A stretch of DNA of 64,000 nt from Adiantum capillus-veneris (Eukaryota > Streptophyta > Polypodiopsida > Polypodiales > Pteridaceae). The position numbers and the translations under genes were made by a program. The stretch's first letter is position 1; each line of letters begins with the position of its first letter. The stretch covers positions 78,819,884 through 78,883,883 of the forward strand of contig CM043944.1 of the NCBI GenBank assembly GCA_014529385.2. The letters run 5' to 3'. The notes under the pieces were generated by a model. That model was not told the DNA's origin. It did not search any database and was given only the letters and a program-made list of their open reading frames with translations. This document shows, piece by piece, positions 33,985 through 44,506 of this stretch.

Positions 33985-34525
33985 AAGTGTGAGCTTTCAC
34001 TCTATACTTGAATCATGATAAATAAATCGCTTAATCTATCTTAATAACTTCCAAGTGTGAGTAAACTCTACACAAAGCAAGATATCTTTAAAAATCCTAC
34101 CTAAATTACCTTCCAACTGTGAGTGTAACTCCACACATGGCAAGCAATCAAAATTCAAAACTTATCTAAATCTCTTCTAGGTGTGAGAACACCTCTACAC
34201 AAAGCAAGACATTATTATTTAATCTACCTAAATTGTCTATAGTGTGAGTAGTACTCTGCACATGACAGACAATCATTAGATAAATATAGCATAAGTTAGT
34301 TCCAAGTGTGAACATAGTTCAACACAAAACAAGTAACTCCTAACTTTAACTATCTAACTTAAGTTACTTTTAAGTGTGAACATAGTTCAACACAAAACGA
34401 ATAACTGCTAACTTTAACTATCTTAAATCACTTCCAAGTGTGAGTTTCCTCTACACAAGGCAAGGAATCACTAATAACTTTACTTAATTTACCTCCCAGT
34501 GTAAGATATACTTCACACACAGCAA
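33985..34525. repeat. Degenerate tandem array, about nine units of about 64 bp
   Basis: Each unit carries ttccaagtgtgag, a short spacer, ctctacacaaagcaag, then an AT-rich stretch with taacttta...cta. Starts near 33988, 34051, 34112, 34175, 34241, 34300, 34368, 34433 and 34495. Within each unit GTGTGAG and CTCTACAC can pair as a small hairpin. The array lies upstream of the hAT coding segment, possibly inside its first intron. Confidence 0.85.
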
Positions 34526-34952
34526 ATAATTTTTAATCTCAAAACTCCATAGCCTTAAAAAAACTACATTTAACTAATTTAACTTTTTATCCTACACTAA
34601 CTTTTTTACCAAAAAGAATATGTAACCAAATTTAAAATGGTTTTTTTATAATAAAAAAATGATGTTGTAAAGCTCACCAATAGATGAGATAAGAGGGAAG
34701 AGAGATCAATAGAATGAGGAAAACAGTCCATTTTCACGCTATATAAATGACTATATTTCGGTCGAAATTCTTAGAAATTATATGATAGGGTGTTTTTGCT
34801 GATGTGGCACCATATAATACAGCTGATTAAAGATAAGTGTCGTATAATGCGCTCGTTTAAAGTATATTATATGTACACCGTATAACGTAAAATGAAACTT
34901 AGGTAGAATATGCAATGTGCCAACAAGCATATATAAATAGCATAGCATGTGT

Positions 34953-35110
34953 GCTAACTAGCATACAAGGTACGCTAACTGGCTCCTTAGGTATTCTAAC
35001 TAGCATGCTAGGTATGCTAACTAGCATGGACAATGTTCTGATCAGCATGCCCAGGATGCTAACTAGCATACTAGCTATGCTAACAGTGTGTATATGAGGT
35101 ATGCTAAACT
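34953..35110. repeat. 21-bp minisatellite, six full units plus partials
   Basis: The unit is gctaactagcatgctaggtat, in exact 21-base register from 34953 to 35078, then two degenerate partial copies to about 35107. The unit is nearly palindromic around ctag. Because 21 is a multiple of three, it yields a false repetitive ORF on each strand. Confidence 0.93.
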
Positions 35111-35159
35111 TTAAGGACTCTGGAGAATTTTGCAATAGACATGTTCTCCTTTGAATTAA

Positions 35160-35850
35160 ACATCATCTACAATGGTGTATTCTTAAAAAAAGACTCCTCG
35201 TTAGAACCTGGCTGCATGACGGTAGCCATTGTGTTGCGGACATTGGAGACAATTGCGCTTTGTACAACAACCTCCTCCACTAAAGACTGATCATGGATTG
35301 CCCAAACAAGTGGATGCTGAGAAGCAATATTTGATATTTTCCACTTTGCTTCTGTACTAAAATGTTCAGTCCTACTCTTGAAAGCTCTCACATCTTGGGG
35401 GATATTTTCTTGAAAGATCTCACATCTTTGATGGCATGATGTCCTTGCTCAACTTTCATATGTTTGTGCTCTTGGTGTTTACTCTTTGTTTCTCTCTCAC
35501 ATTTCCTGATGACAGAAAGAGCTGGATCCTCGGAGTTGTAATTCATTCCGTGTAATGGCTCCCTTCTGCTTTCTCATGAGGACTGTAAACATGCATAATA
35601 TATTACTTACTTGAAATCACTTAAATGAATATCTTTCAACACTTGATGCTGTAATTTCAAAATTCCAACTCCAAACATGCAGCGACGTGACCAACTAAAC
35701 CAATGACTTCATTTGGAGTGAGTGGGCACCCACAAAATTTGGTTACCATCATATTACATTGCATCTCCATTTCCAACATTGGAGCTAGTGGCAATAATGT
35801 TATCTGCTGGTTACCCATATCTGTAGGTCTGTGCCGGAGCAAGAGAAGAG
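35160..35850 (-). other. Unrecognised minus-strand frames
   Basis: The frame 35391-35167 reads RAFKSRTEHFSTEAKWKISN and SLVEEVVVQSAIVSNVRNTM. A second frame is at 35842-35657. No motif is recognised and stops separate the pieces. They could be exons of an unknown gene or transposon debris. Confidence 0.2.
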
Positions 35851-35900
35851 CTCAACTTTGACAACTCAACTGCGAGGCAAGATATCCGATGCAAGGAAAA

Positions 35901-35903
<3 letters not shown>

Positions 35904-35973
<70 letters not shown>
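35904..35973. repeat. Compound microsatellite (GT)n(GA)n
   Basis: GT at about 35904-35940, GA at 35941-35973; a (CA)n lies at 36009-36031. Confidence 0.95.
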
Positions 35974-35976
<3 letters not shown>

Positions 35977-36399
35977 TGCTTTGTGAGAGAAAGAGGGAGT
36001 CTTCGCTGCACACACGCACACACACACACACAAATGAAATGTTATATTAACGTCTTCAAAAGGCCAGAATGACCTATGAGACCAAATTGATACAAAAGTG
36101 GTGAATCTGTTACAATGTCTGGGTACCTTAGTACTAAAGTACTAAGTGTGAAAGTGTGAAAATAAATGTGTATAAATAAACTTCTTAGGAGCATTCTGGG
36201 TGTCTGGCTAGAATGCTTCTAATCCTTTGTTGTAGTCTCCTCCGGTGAAGTGTGCTCTGCATCTCGGTCGTGGTCGTCTCGATTTCCTAAGCTCAAACGT
36301 CAAACGCCCTGTCAATGAGGGTGCCTTTGGTATGAATGTGGGTACTCCTTTGTGCTGGCTGCTGGCCTCTTGCTCTCCTTCCACTCCTGCTTCTCTCGA

Positions 36400-37467
36400 T
36401 CAGAAGAAATCTGTGATCTGCCTCTGAGGCTGTAGTGCTCTTTGTCTTCTCATTAGATTATCCATGTGCCAATGTAGTTCCAGTAGGTACAACACTAAGC
36501 ATCTTTGATCTTGGTATTGCATGACTCTATCTAGAGGTCCAAATCCTTCTTTAAATAGGCAATGGAAACGCCCACGTATCTCATAGTATACGGTGCAATG
36601 GCATATGTAGTGTAATTTTGTCTCCGGCTCCATTCCGCATAACTTGCAAATTCTGCTCTCAGGTGGGATTCCCCTAAATCTGCCAAATTCAATTTCCAGC
36701 TGGTGTGAGGATGTACGAATCTGACCAATAGCACATCTCAAACCATGAGACAGGTGGGTATCCATGTAGCTCGGGCGAATCACAAATCCATCTTTAGATA
36801 GCTGTAGTAAGTTTTCTTTGTAGTCGGCCATCTTCATGCCCAATTCTTGTGTAGGGTCTACCCATGTCCTCTTAGTATCCAACTGTATAAGATCCCGACG
36901 GATGATTTTATTAATCTCTGTTCGTGTAATTGCCAGTGATGGAGCCTCAAGAGAGTATTGGAAGGGGGGTAATCTTTCCATACTGAACCCGTGTATCTGA
37001 AACCACGAGGACACTTGCGCATACATGCATGATGTATCCCCTTTCATTGCTAATTGTCAAGAGGATTCGAGGGTCAGTCTAGTATATCGGCAATTATTTG
37101 TATCCCACAAACCATGTATAAAGGACACTGATCTGGTAAGAGCTTCAATTTCTATCGGTGGGGCAGCTAGTTCCGCTCGGGTAATCGCGTGTGGTACGGA
37201 GGCCTTGGCTCTAATCATTCGGGAAATCATAGATACCAAAGGTCTCTCCATTGACTTCCAATTATCCTGATCCACAGATGGTCCCCAAATATGGACCCCA
37301 TAAAGCATAGCCGAAGCCACCACAGTATCAAAGAGCCGAAGTTTTGTTCGTGGTTCCTGAAACTGCACTTGTGAACACATCCTCTCCAACCCTCCCAAGG
37401 CCGCAGAGGCTCTAGACAATCTAGCATCCGCTACTTTACTGACCCGTATAAGGCCATGATCCCCCAA
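36400..37467 (-). pseudogene. LINE ORF2 C-terminal region with zinc-type motif
   Basis: From 37467 the frame reads ADARLSRASAALGGLERMCS and LFDTVVASAMLYGVHIWGPS, the region that follows RT in plant LINEs. After a stop at 37057 it continues in a second frame (37047-36400) with TRTEINKIIRRDLIQLDTKR and ends with RFRGIPPESRICKLCGMEPE then HYICHC, a zf-RVT-like Cys/His cluster. It is joined directly to the truncated RT. Confidence 0.8.
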
Positions 37468-38156
37468 ATAATCTCTTTGGGGACCCCTAACTCTTGCATC
37501 TTGCGCATCAATCTGGCCCTTGGTATTGTATCAAAAGCTTTCCGAAAATGCACAAAGCAACAATACATCCTTCTCCCGCTTGCTCTTCCTTCCTCAATAA
37601 TGGCTCTGGGCGTAAAAATATGATCTAAAGTGGAATAACCCCTCCTGAATCTAGCTTTTCCTGTTGCCCTTATGCCCTCATTCTCTACCCATCTACTCAA
37701 TTTTTGTTCAAGAATGGATGCGTACAGTCGGGTCAATGTGTGACCTACCATAATGGTACGGTAGTTCCCGGGTATCATAGGATCCCCTGACTTGAAAATA
37801 GGTACGATAGTAGATAATTTCCAAGATTCAGGTAATCCTTCACACATGACCCGATTAAACAGACGAGCAAGGACTTCTGAAAGTAGATCCCTAGCATGGA
37901 TCAGATGTTCTGCTACTAAACCATCATGATCATATGCTCTTCTTGTCTTCATCTTATCAATGGATTTTTTCACCATTTCCGTAGTAAAGAAAGTACTAGT
38001 AGCAAGCCATGGCTCTAGCGGATCTGGTAATGGAGGCTGTCCAGATACCATATATAATGATGTTACATATTGACCCCAAATATCAAGAGAAGTAATTGTC
38101 GGAGGCGGTGAGTGCTCGTAATATAAACGCAAGGACTCATGTGAGTCCTGACTCAA
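37431..38156 (-). pseudogene. LINE reverse transcriptase N-terminal half
   Basis: The frame starts MSQDSHESLRLYYEHSPPPT and contains KMKTRRAYDHDGLVAEHLIH, PESWKLSTIVPIFKSGD, PGNYRTIMVGHTLTRLYASI and KARFRRGYSTLDHIFTPRAI. Motif A reads CCFVHFRKAFDTIPR: the catalytic Asp of FVDF is replaced by His. The domain stops at IMALYGSVK, just before the expected TxGVxQGCPLSP and YADD motifs, which are absent. Confidence 0.88.
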
Positions 38157-38312
38157 GAAGAGCTGATATAAATCCTTCTCCAGTTTGGCTAAAAATGCCC
38201 TTTTCTTGTGACGTACTATACGCCAAAGAGCAATCCAAGACTGCTTATATGTGATGATCCCAAGTGTAAGCTCTTTCTGGACCTGGGTTCTCGTCTCTCT
38301 GCATTCCTCGTC

Positions 38313-39299
38313 CTACCAACTATTTTGAGGCATGTTCCCAGATCCTCTCTTCTGATCAGGTTGAGTATGTGGGTATGCCTCTTGTGCTGCTCCATGTAGT
38401 ATCTCTGTTAACTGAGAAGTAATCTCCTCTACAGTATATACTGGCTCGGCTGCCCACATCCTATTATAGATCTTTTCCACATAGACTGAATCAGTCTCTG
38501 GCGTGAAAGTATATCTTGTGTGTGTCTTCTTCCTTTGTACTTGAGAGGCATTGTATTGGAAGGAGATTGATAAGGTCAAGAGAGCATGATCCACTGCAAT
38601 CCCAACCAGTCTGGATCCCATCTTAAAGTCCCTATGCGGGAAGCATGTGAACCCCCCAGATAAAGGGAAATTCTCTAGACCATTAAGTATGGCCAAACCA
38701 TGTATAGTTGCCATCTCCATGAGTTGTCTCCCATATTCAGTGTGTTCTTTATCCTATGAGTTTCTAGTAAGCCCCCTCTGTGATAAATCCACTTCTCTGA
38801 GCATTTCCTCAGAAGTATCATGGAATACTACTTCAGAGTTGGCCGTTCTGGCATTAAAGTCTCCTAAGAGAACGATGTCTCCATCTCTAGAGAACTCCCA
38901 TATGTCATTATTCAATATGGAGAAAGGGGACTGTCCTTTAGGTGAGGAGTAGACTGATGTACTTGGAGGGAAGTAGCATATAGCGATATATAGAAATCTA
39001 CCTGTCTCGGCTCTCATTCTCACCCACATATACCTTGCTTGCTCATCTTTCCTGATAATCTGTAGTAGTGGTTTCAGCTCCTCTTTAAATAAGACTACTA
39101 CTCCTCATGAACCCCGGCTACCCCGTAGAGATCTCTTGTCTAGTCGACCAGCTGTTTCCCATAAATAACCCTTTACATGTGGCATAAGCTGTCCCGGTAT
39201 CTGGTGTGTCTCTAAGTAGAAAACTATGTCTCTGTCCCTAAAGCTGTCTTCAAAGGCACCTACATCTAGCCTATATGATCCATTACAATTCCACGCCAC
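38313..39299 (-). pseudogene. LINE apurinic-type endonuclease domain
   Basis: Reads MAWNCNGSYRLDVGAFEDSF with DIVFYLETHQIPGQ (metal-binding Glu), then after a break ARYMWVRMRAETGRFLYIAI, DIVLLGDFNARTANSE (catalytic Asp/Asn) and AVDHALLTLSISF (the conserved Asp-His). Stops separate the pieces at about 39105 and 38754. In active LINEs it nicks the target to prime reverse transcription. Confidence 0.85.
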
Positions 39300-39491
39300 T
39301 ATCCGGAGCGTCGCCCCATAGGTCTCGCACCGTCATGATGAGCGCTTTTCCAGAACCACTACTTTCCAGAACCTCCTCTATAAAAGGCAATTTTCCCCTT
39401 TTCTCTTGCTGCCCTGATCTCTGGCATCAACTCTTGCATGTGTGCCACTTGTGCCAATGTAAGTTCATCTCCCAGGAAAATACCGATTTTC

Positions 39492-40513
39492 TTAAGAGTT
39501 GGTCTCTTCGTTAGAAATTCTTTCCTTATTTCTATATTCGGGAAGCGGAGAAATAAGTGCCCTATCCTTTACGTTTCCCTTCTCATCGATTCCTTTCTTG
39601 CCCACTCTCCATGCACTTGTGTGAGTAGGCTCTGTGATGCCCATGCGTTGTAGCAGTTCCTTCACTTCTTCATCTACATTCTCTTTGTCTTTGACTCCTA
39701 TGACCCGCACATGCAGAGCCTGATTCTTCCTTTTCTGCTCTTCCTCAATGGTCATATTAATAATGGTGGAGGTAGGTGTGGTCTCGGGCATCTGGGCCTT
39801 CCCTTTCTTTGCATCCTCAATCCATTTCTCTACTTCATCAACCTTTTCTTGTGTCTTAAAAAGACGTTCTGCCCATGAAGATGTCGTTTTCGATTTCTGT
39901 TCATCTCCTTCCCGTAGAGCTTTCATCTGATCCTTCATGTCCTTGAGCTCCTTCAGCACCGAAGGTTGGTCGTCTCCCTTCTCCTTAGTTGCAGATTTGC
40001 AAGCCGCAAGTTCTCCTTTTAGCTCCTCGATTATTGCACCTTTTTCCCCCATGTGCTTTTCCATATTTGTTCTCCATGCTTCAAAACTTGCTACTGCCTC
40101 ATCGAGTTTCTTTTGCATAATGCATTTTGTTACATTTACTTCGGCCTTGATTAGGTTTCGTAATTTTGTTTTCAAGATCTAAATTTCCTCATTCTGTATC
40201 TCCGAATCTCTCTCCTTAGTTCTCTCATCATGTCTCCATACATGGAGTTCCTGTAGCTCTCAGTGCTCGTGTGCATTTCGTTCCTGATGTCATCCCTCAT
40301 ATAGTTTAGCTCTGATTTGAGAATCACCCGGACCTTCTCCATCATTAGCTCATCAAGTATCCTGGAGGTTTTCCCAACTTGTAAGGATCCTAGCGATAGT
40401 ACAGTATCTTTGTTTCTCCGTTTAAATGTAGCTATTGTTTTTTTTGGGGTGGTGTAGCTATCTACACCCGGCCCTTCCCCTTCGGTAGGTGGATCCATCG
40501 GAACCCGAGCCAC
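39492..40513 (-). pseudogene. LINE ORF1 (coiled coil and RRM-like nucleic-acid-binding protein)
   Basis: Start MARVPMDPPTEGEGP at 40513. A frameshift near 40175 leads to KTKLRNLIKAEVNVTKCIM. The middle is coiled coil (KGAIIEELKGELAACKSATK, LKELKDMKDQMKALREGDEQ). The C-terminal part has RKNQALHVRVIGVKDKENVD and ITEPTHTSAWRVGKKG, matching the RRM-like domain of L1-type ORF1 proteins. It ends at 39492. ORF1 proteins bind the element RNA and trimerise by the coiled coil (family knowledge). One frameshift splits it. Confidence 0.75.
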
Positions 40514-40931
40514 AAATGTGGGGTAGGGTACTAGGGTACTAGGGTGAGGGACTGAGAATAGGGCAAAAATTAAAAGTTTAACTTAAAACTTAAAAGTTTT
40601 TAAACTTTAACATAGGAGGTATGAGGACTTTCTACGCGTAGAGAAATGCAAAAAAGGGGAGTGCCGAGGCGCGTGTAGGACAGGACTTTCTACGCATAGA
40701 AAGTCTTTCTACACGTAGAGATCTGCGTGCGAAACCTAGTCTCTGCGCCCCTGCTGCGAGCTGCCAGCCTATGCAACCTGCTGCCAGTGCGCGTCGCCCA
40801 TCTGCGTGACCTGTTTTCTGCACGCAGGTTGCTCAACTACGCGACCTGTTGCGGGGCACCTTGTGCGAACTGTTGTGTGTGCGCGCCTTAGAGAGAGCTG
40901 CTGGGCCTGCTCGCAATTTGCTGGATATGGG

Positions 40932-41015
<84 letters not shown>

Positions 41016-41116
41016 ATTTTTCTTGGTAGCTTCCTCGTTTATACAACATATACAAGGAAATGGGAATAGCTCATTCGTTCCAAAATATGCTAGACAACAT
41101 TTTCATACCGTTGTTT

Positions 41117-41181
<65 letters not shown>

Positions 41182-41350
41182 CAAGTACCCCACTTCATCT
41201 TCAGTAATTGAAAAACAAGGCCACACTCCAAATGGGAGGGAATACTTGCTCTTTGGTTTTGAATATATGCTAACAAGCACATGTAACTAGCATTGTCCGG
41301 ACAACATTTTTAGTGACACGTTAACATGCTTATACCCTCTATCGGCCTTG
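40514..41350. repeat. Flank of the LINE: palindromic words, GC-rich patch and two long (GA)n tracts
   Basis: ctttctacgcgtagag-type words recur at about 40630, 40684 and 40705 and are self-complementary. 40730-40920 is GC-rich with repeated words like gcgacctgttgc. (GA)n lies at 40934-41012 and 41120-41178. No gene. Confidence 0.85.
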
Positions 41351-41442
41351 CCTTGCTCTCGTTGATGATGCTTTTCCTCAGCTACAACTTGCAGCTCCTT
41401 TTGATTTTGCTCGTCTGATGCTTTTTCTCCTCCTTTGCTGCT

Positions 41443-43700
41443 TCAATAGCAAGATTTTTTGTTGTTTTTGCCTTTATCATCTCTAGTAGTAGTATCCTCC
41501 TTTACCACCACATCCATATGTGCAAATGACAGCAAGGTGAAGTTGATAGCATTTCTATTTAGAGGCCATATACCAGTAGCTCTAAACCAAGCTTGGATAT
41601 TGGACTCAATGAGTGCCATTCCGAAAGATATGGATTCTATATCGGCCAATCCAACGTGCTTACAACAATGTTCGGGTTGCAAAGATGCCGTAAAGCTCTC
41701 TCTCCTTCTTAAAATGTGTTTTGAATGGTTTGAAAATAAAGACATTGAGCGGTTGGAGACATTGGGTGTGTATAGCTTCTCCCTCAAGGTCTTTGACAAG
41801 TGGACTTTGAAGGACTTGACCGCATTCCACTTCATCATCCCCAGTAGTAGTATCCCTTACCACCACATCCATATGTGCAGATGATAACAAGGTGAAGTTG
41901 ATAACAATTCTATTTAGAGGCCATATACTAGTAGCTCTAAAGCAAGCTTGGATATTGGACTCAGTCTGGGCCATTCCCAAAGATATGGATGCTATACCAG
42001 TCAAATTCGACTTGCGTACAACCCTATTTGGGTTGCAAAGATGCCATAAAGCACTCTCCTTATTGAAGTGTGTTTTGAATGGTTTGAAATGGAGACATTG
42101 AGTGATTGGAGACGATGAGAGGTGTGAGATGGAAGTGTACTATGTTGATGCCCATGATTGGGCCTTCTCTCCAAGCTCAATAGATGTGTGACTCCCATGG
42201 CCATCCAAGACAAGCAAGTGGCGATGCTCCAATGACACTCCAACTGGCACCACCCATTTAAAGTGCTCTAGCCATGCTGTAAATAATTGCATGGTCATCC
42301 AAGCTTTGCCTTGCATTGACATCATTGCTCCTTCTTTACATTGGCTCAAGTAGTTCTGCAATGCTCTTTTACACTTGAAGATGTAGTATGCCGACAAATA
42401 TTTATCTTCAGTATTCACACAACTTAAAATACCTTGAATCCGGAGTGACGCCATATATGTACCTTGTTCCCTTCTTGGCAAGCAGCTTCATCCTCCCATC
42501 TCAAGAACCTAGACACCCTGTTTCATCCGCATTCCATATGTTTCTAGGAGCATATTGGTGCTTGTTGTACATCATCTCCAAGTTGTCATGTAGAGATTTG
42601 ACCACACCAGGTTTGAAGTGATTGCCATGGAATGATCTGGGTTCTCTATGAAACGCATTGTTAGCTTGGGATGGCGCCTTCAAAAACCGTTGACCTAGCT
42701 TCACCCAGGGATACCATCTATGAAAGGATTTGGAAGGGTTTGGCATATCTCAACCACCTTCAGGACAAGATCTTGAGTAGTTGCACCATGGTCGGCCTCT
42801 TGCTTTTGAAAACACCATTGTACAACGCTTTCCTCCTTAATTGTTGTTAGTACTGTTGTCAACCCACGTGCCTCGTTGTGGTTTTACCTTCCACCCAAGC
42901 TACCAATGAGGATTGGCTCATCCTCCATTGTCGATGACAATTGCCTCTTATAGAGATCCCCGCCTCAACTGCTTGAATGGTAGCATCCATGTCCTCTCTA
43001 GTCCAACTTCTTGCTACTCTCTTGCACTTTGCGGGGGTAGGTGGAGCGAGAGGTGGAGTTGGTTGAACTAGTTGAGGCTCCTAGGAGACCACTCCATGAG
43101 TAGACTATCTGCAAGAAGACCTACGTTGCTACTTACACTCACAGGTGGAGATTGTGTTGTGCATTTTTGGGATGATGTGAATTTCTTCGAGTTGCACTTG
43201 CTTCGTGTGTGGTATGCTAGCATAGATAGTGTTTAAGGAACACTTAGTGTTAAAAAACACTATGTATACAGGAAAAAGCCTGCAAAATGAAAAAAATTAT
43301 AACATTCAGAGATAGCTTGCAAGGATTTAAAAATCAGCCCACTCACGCCTTACCTTATGCATATTCCTTGAGCAAGTTCTCATACTCTTTGAATGAAAAC
43401 TTTCTCTTCTTAGGCAATGGTTCAGGCTCACAACTTTTAGTGGCAAGATCCGTTGAAGATTTGAGCAAAATATTATCGCTTGGGTTCGTGACTTTAGCTG
43501 ACGGTGCAAGTACGGGGGTGGCTTTGGCTTGGATGATTTTACTACACAAGCAAAGGACGGTGCAACATGCACTTTACTGCAATTGTAGACATGAAATCCT
43601 CTCTGTTCCAATAGCAATGTAGTGCATACGAAGGGAGCTAATTGAGGATGGCGCTCAATGAGGAAACTCTTGCACTTGCATAGCCTTGTTGACATTGTTG
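41443..43700 (-). pseudogene. Pogo/CENP-B-like DDE_1 transposase, copy 1, heavily broken
   Basis: Minus strand order: N-terminal part (43695-43300, with LPKKRKFSFKEYENLLKEYA); psq-type HTH remnant ARSWTREDMDATIQAVEAG near 43000; CENPB-type HTH remnant EESVVQWCFQKQEADHG near 42810; linker (PNPSKSFHRWYPWVK...); catalytic core with APRNIWNADETGCLGS (first Asp, about 42501), ILSCVNTEDKYLSAYYIFK, and HRHLLVLDGHGSHTSIE (second Asp, about 42210). The C-terminal motif FRATSIWPLNR occurs twice because of a duplication. Multiple frameshifts. The family moves by cut-and-paste with TA targets (family knowledge). Confidence 0.85.
41477..42115. repeat. Tandem duplication of the transposase 3' part, about 356 bp unit
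   Basis: Copy 1 starts near 41477 (atctctagtagtagtatcc) and copy 2 near 41833 (atccccagtagtagtatccc). Both contain gttgatagcatttctattta or its variant and gcaagcttggatattggact. Identity is about 85%. Copy 2 is shorter at its right end. Confidence 0.9.
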
Positions 43701-44329
43701 GAAGAGTATAAATTCATGAAGATCAAGACCTTCAACTATACTCATCAACTTGGAATGGAGATGGGAAGACTTCTCTATGCCGAGGATATTACCGAGATAT
43801 TAATCTAAGTATGCATACTATGAGCTTAAATAGCACACTTTGAACTGTTGAGGAAGCATGATACATTAAAGGAGGCCATTGATGCATGCACTATCCATCC
43901 ACAAGTGTTTTTGGCCCTTTATTGGAATATGAGAGAGTTGATTGGTGCAAATAAGGATCAATAGGAGTTTTAGAGAGGGAGAGATCTTAAAATACCTCCC
44001 CCCTCCCACACACACACACAGAGGAAAAAATCACACACAAGCACACACTTTCTTTCCCTCATGCTCATTGATTGGGAGTTATCAGTTTCATTATTTGGAG
44101 TTGGTTGTTGTTAGTTTGCAAATAAGGTTCTTTTCCAAGGAGACTGGTCCCAAAAAGCTACATGAATCGTTCTATTGACTGCGTAAAAAGGAGTAGAGTT
44201 GTCTGCATTAGAAGTGCACAATTGTACATAACGGTTCCTTGTCGTCAAAATTGAACGATTTTTGGAGCAATCTTAATTTTTTTTAAGTGCCCTTCTTTTG
44301 AGCCCCGCCTCCAATTGGCCTCTTTATCC
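43701..44329. other. No recognisable gene
   Basis: Contains a short (CA)n near 44010. Nothing else could be assigned. Confidence 0.5.
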
Positions 44330-44506
44330 TACCCTTCAAAGAATTTTTTTTGCAACAAATTGCACTTTCCCGTGCAAGGCAATACAAACGTCCGTGAGTG
44401 CTACTAGAGTTGCTTTGCTGTGTTCAAACCAATGACCTAGGTCACGAAGGTCGAATGCTCAACCAACCAAGTTAGCTCCTTTGGACATACCCTTTACCCT
44501 TCAAAG
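44330..44506 (-). mobile_element. tRNA-derived SINE with 12-bp target-site duplication
   Basis: The minus strand carries an A-box-like AACTTGGTTGGTTGAGC (near 44475) and a B-box-like GGTTTGAACAC (near 44426), the spacing of a tRNA-type internal promoter, then a body ending in a run of eight A (gcaaaaaaaatt, at 44342-44352). The flanks are an exact 12-base direct repeat, TACCCTTCAAAG, at 44330-44341 and 44495-44506. Element body about 153 bp (44342-44494). The exact target duplication and A-tail show retroposition by a LINE machinery. Non-coding. Confidence 0.88.

Larger units (their letters stand above)
36040..40513 (-). mobile_element. LINE (L1-like non-LTR retrotransposon), dead
   Basis: On the minus strand: ORF1 (40513-39492), then ORF2 with endonuclease (39299-38313), RT (38156-37431) and a C-terminal zinc-type segment (37467-36400). 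Total about 4.5 kb. The 3' end has no clear poly-A; it runs into (GT)n-type sequence at about 36031. Order and motifs are those of two-ORF LINEs. Many stops and a deletion of the RT core make it inactive. Confidence 0.9.

Noticed and set aside
33985-34525. CRISPR-like regular array
   Set aside because: The units are degenerate along their whole length with no invariant repeat and unique spacer pattern, and the window is plant nuclear DNA.
34915-35135. Repetitive ORFs with LTSM/MLVS units on both strands
   Set aside because: They are translations of the 21-bp minisatellite, whose unit is a multiple of three.
39748-40182. Plus-strand ORFs over the LINE ORF1
   Set aside because: They are antisense shadows of the coiled-coil ORF1 on the minus strand.
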